Assembly: GCF_016651435.1 (NCBI RefSeq)
Contig: NZ_JAEPRJ010000001.1
Location: forward strand, 1,550,001-1,614,000
From: Catonella massiliensis
GTDB taxonomy: Bacteria > Bacillota > Clostridia > Lachnospirales > Lachnospiraceae
Reading direction: 5' to 3'
Length of the DNA stretch: 64,000 bases
The translations under genes were made by a program, and so were the position numbers. This document shows positions 63,483-64,000 of the stretch, one piece after another (position 1 is the stretch's first letter; each line of letters opens with the position of its first letter). The notes under the pieces were generated by a model. The model saw only the letters and a program-made list of their open reading frames with translations, did not search any database and was not told the DNA's origin.

Positions 63483-64000
63483 CTATAATGCAATAAAACC
63501 TATAAAACAACAGAGTATAGTTACTACGGTAAACATCGCAACCACCCTTGTCTCTTCAAAGCCTGAAAGCTCAAAATGATGATGTATAGGTGACATCTTA
63601 AATATTCTCTTACCGTGAGTAATCTTAAAATAGCTAACCTGAAGCATAACTGAAAGTATCTCAGCAAGATATATAAAGGCCACTATTATAATGAACAAAG
63701 GAGCTTTTAGCATAAATGCCTCTGCAGCCACAAAACCTCCAAGAGCCAAAGAACCTGTATCCCCCATAAATACCTTAGCGGGATATGTGTTAAAGATTAA
63801 GAAACCAAGCAGGGTTCCAACCATTATCATAGCTGTAATGTACACAGGCGATCCAATCTTTAATGAAAGTACCACAAAAAACATAGCTATAACGACAGTA
63901 ACGGAGGTTGCAAGTCCATCCAGTCCGTCAGTAAAGTTGGCACCGTTTACAGTACCAAGTACCGCGACAAATACAAAAGGAACAAATAGTACCCCAAGGT
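63483..64000 (-). CDS. mraY: Phospho-MurNAc-pentapeptide transferase, N-terminus cut by window edge
   Basis: The last 172 residues of MraY are visible; the frame is open to the window end. NGANFTDGLDGLA and FMGDTGSLALGG contain the catalytic Asp residues, and SPIHHHFELSGFEE is the conserved His cluster. Integral membrane enzyme forming lipid I. Its stop is 12 nt before ftsW; murD, which usually comes next, is missing here. Confidence 0.96.
   Translation of the reverse strand, partial: LGVLFVPFVFVAVLGTVNGANFTDGLDGLATSVTVVIAMFFVVLSLKIGSPVYITAMIMVGTLLGFLIFNTYPAKVFMGDTGSLALGGFVAAEAFMLKAPLFIIIVAFIYLAEILSVMLQVSYFKITHGKRIFKMSPIHHHFELSGFEETRVVAMFTVVTILCCFIGFIAL

Overview
The window is low-GC Gram-positive chromosome, most consistent with an anaerobic Lachnospiraceae-type Clostridium (Bacillota). 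The support is gene content and signals: strong Shine-Dalgarno sites with frequent TTG starts, sigma-A type promoters, a complete acc/fab operon using FabK and a FabT-like MarR regulator, a small rubredoxin, a SpoIID-domain protein, a meso-DAP type MurE, an ATPase-less Lpl-type sugar ABC system and several type II toxin-antitoxin pairs. This family assignment is an inference. No rRNA, tRNA or CRISPR array was seen.

Layout. 1-8.9 kb: partial asnB and murE, a CNNM/CorC-type membrane protein, then a leftward run argS - AAA ATPase (DUF815) - SpoIID-domain protein. 8.9-12.3 kb: accessory island with an ORF-less group II intron remnant, a CFI-box protein, a decayed IS110 element, a (TTGC)n microsatellite and a dispersed TGCAACA repeat. 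12.3-19.1 kb: rhamnose locus (rhaB, an AraA/FucI-like isomerase, rhaD, divergent AraC regulator), split by a complete IS1380-family element with visible inverted repeats and a GCAAG target duplication. 19.1-29.1 kb: fatty-acid operon acpP-accB-accC-accD-accA-fabH-fabK-fabD-fabG-fabF-fabZ-fabT, read leftward from one strong promoter with operator-like palindromes. 29.2-34.1 kb: DinJ/YafQ, a string of small immunity-like or orphan genes, an MNT/HEPN pair, a DUF4259-like protein, and a 50-residue acidic ORF followed by three 33-bp repeats. 34.1-39.8 kb: class I ribonucleotide reductase nrdA-nrdB, RelB/YoeB, and an AbiE locus whose toxin is deleted but whose antitoxin and twin palindromic operators remain.

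39.8-44.2 kb: an aconitase-superfamily hydratase divergent from pyrB-pyrI, a small membrane protein and rubredoxin. 44.2-47.7 kb: two tandem secreted CAP-domain paralogues. 47.8-59.0 kb: a glycan-use locus (GH20 hexosaminidase, two ABC permeases, binding lipoprotein, GH130 phosphorylase, GH38 alpha-mannosidase) beside a divergent LacI regulator, which together look built to import and dismantle N-glycan-type manno-oligosaccharides in the cytoplasm. 59.0-64.0 kb: a division cluster mraY (partial) - ftsW - ftsQ - ftsZ - nrdR - PF06541 membrane protein; nrdR probably controls the nrdAB operon 22 kb away. The cluster is compact: murD, murG, murC and murB are absent between mraY and ftsZ, and murE lies at the other end of the window.
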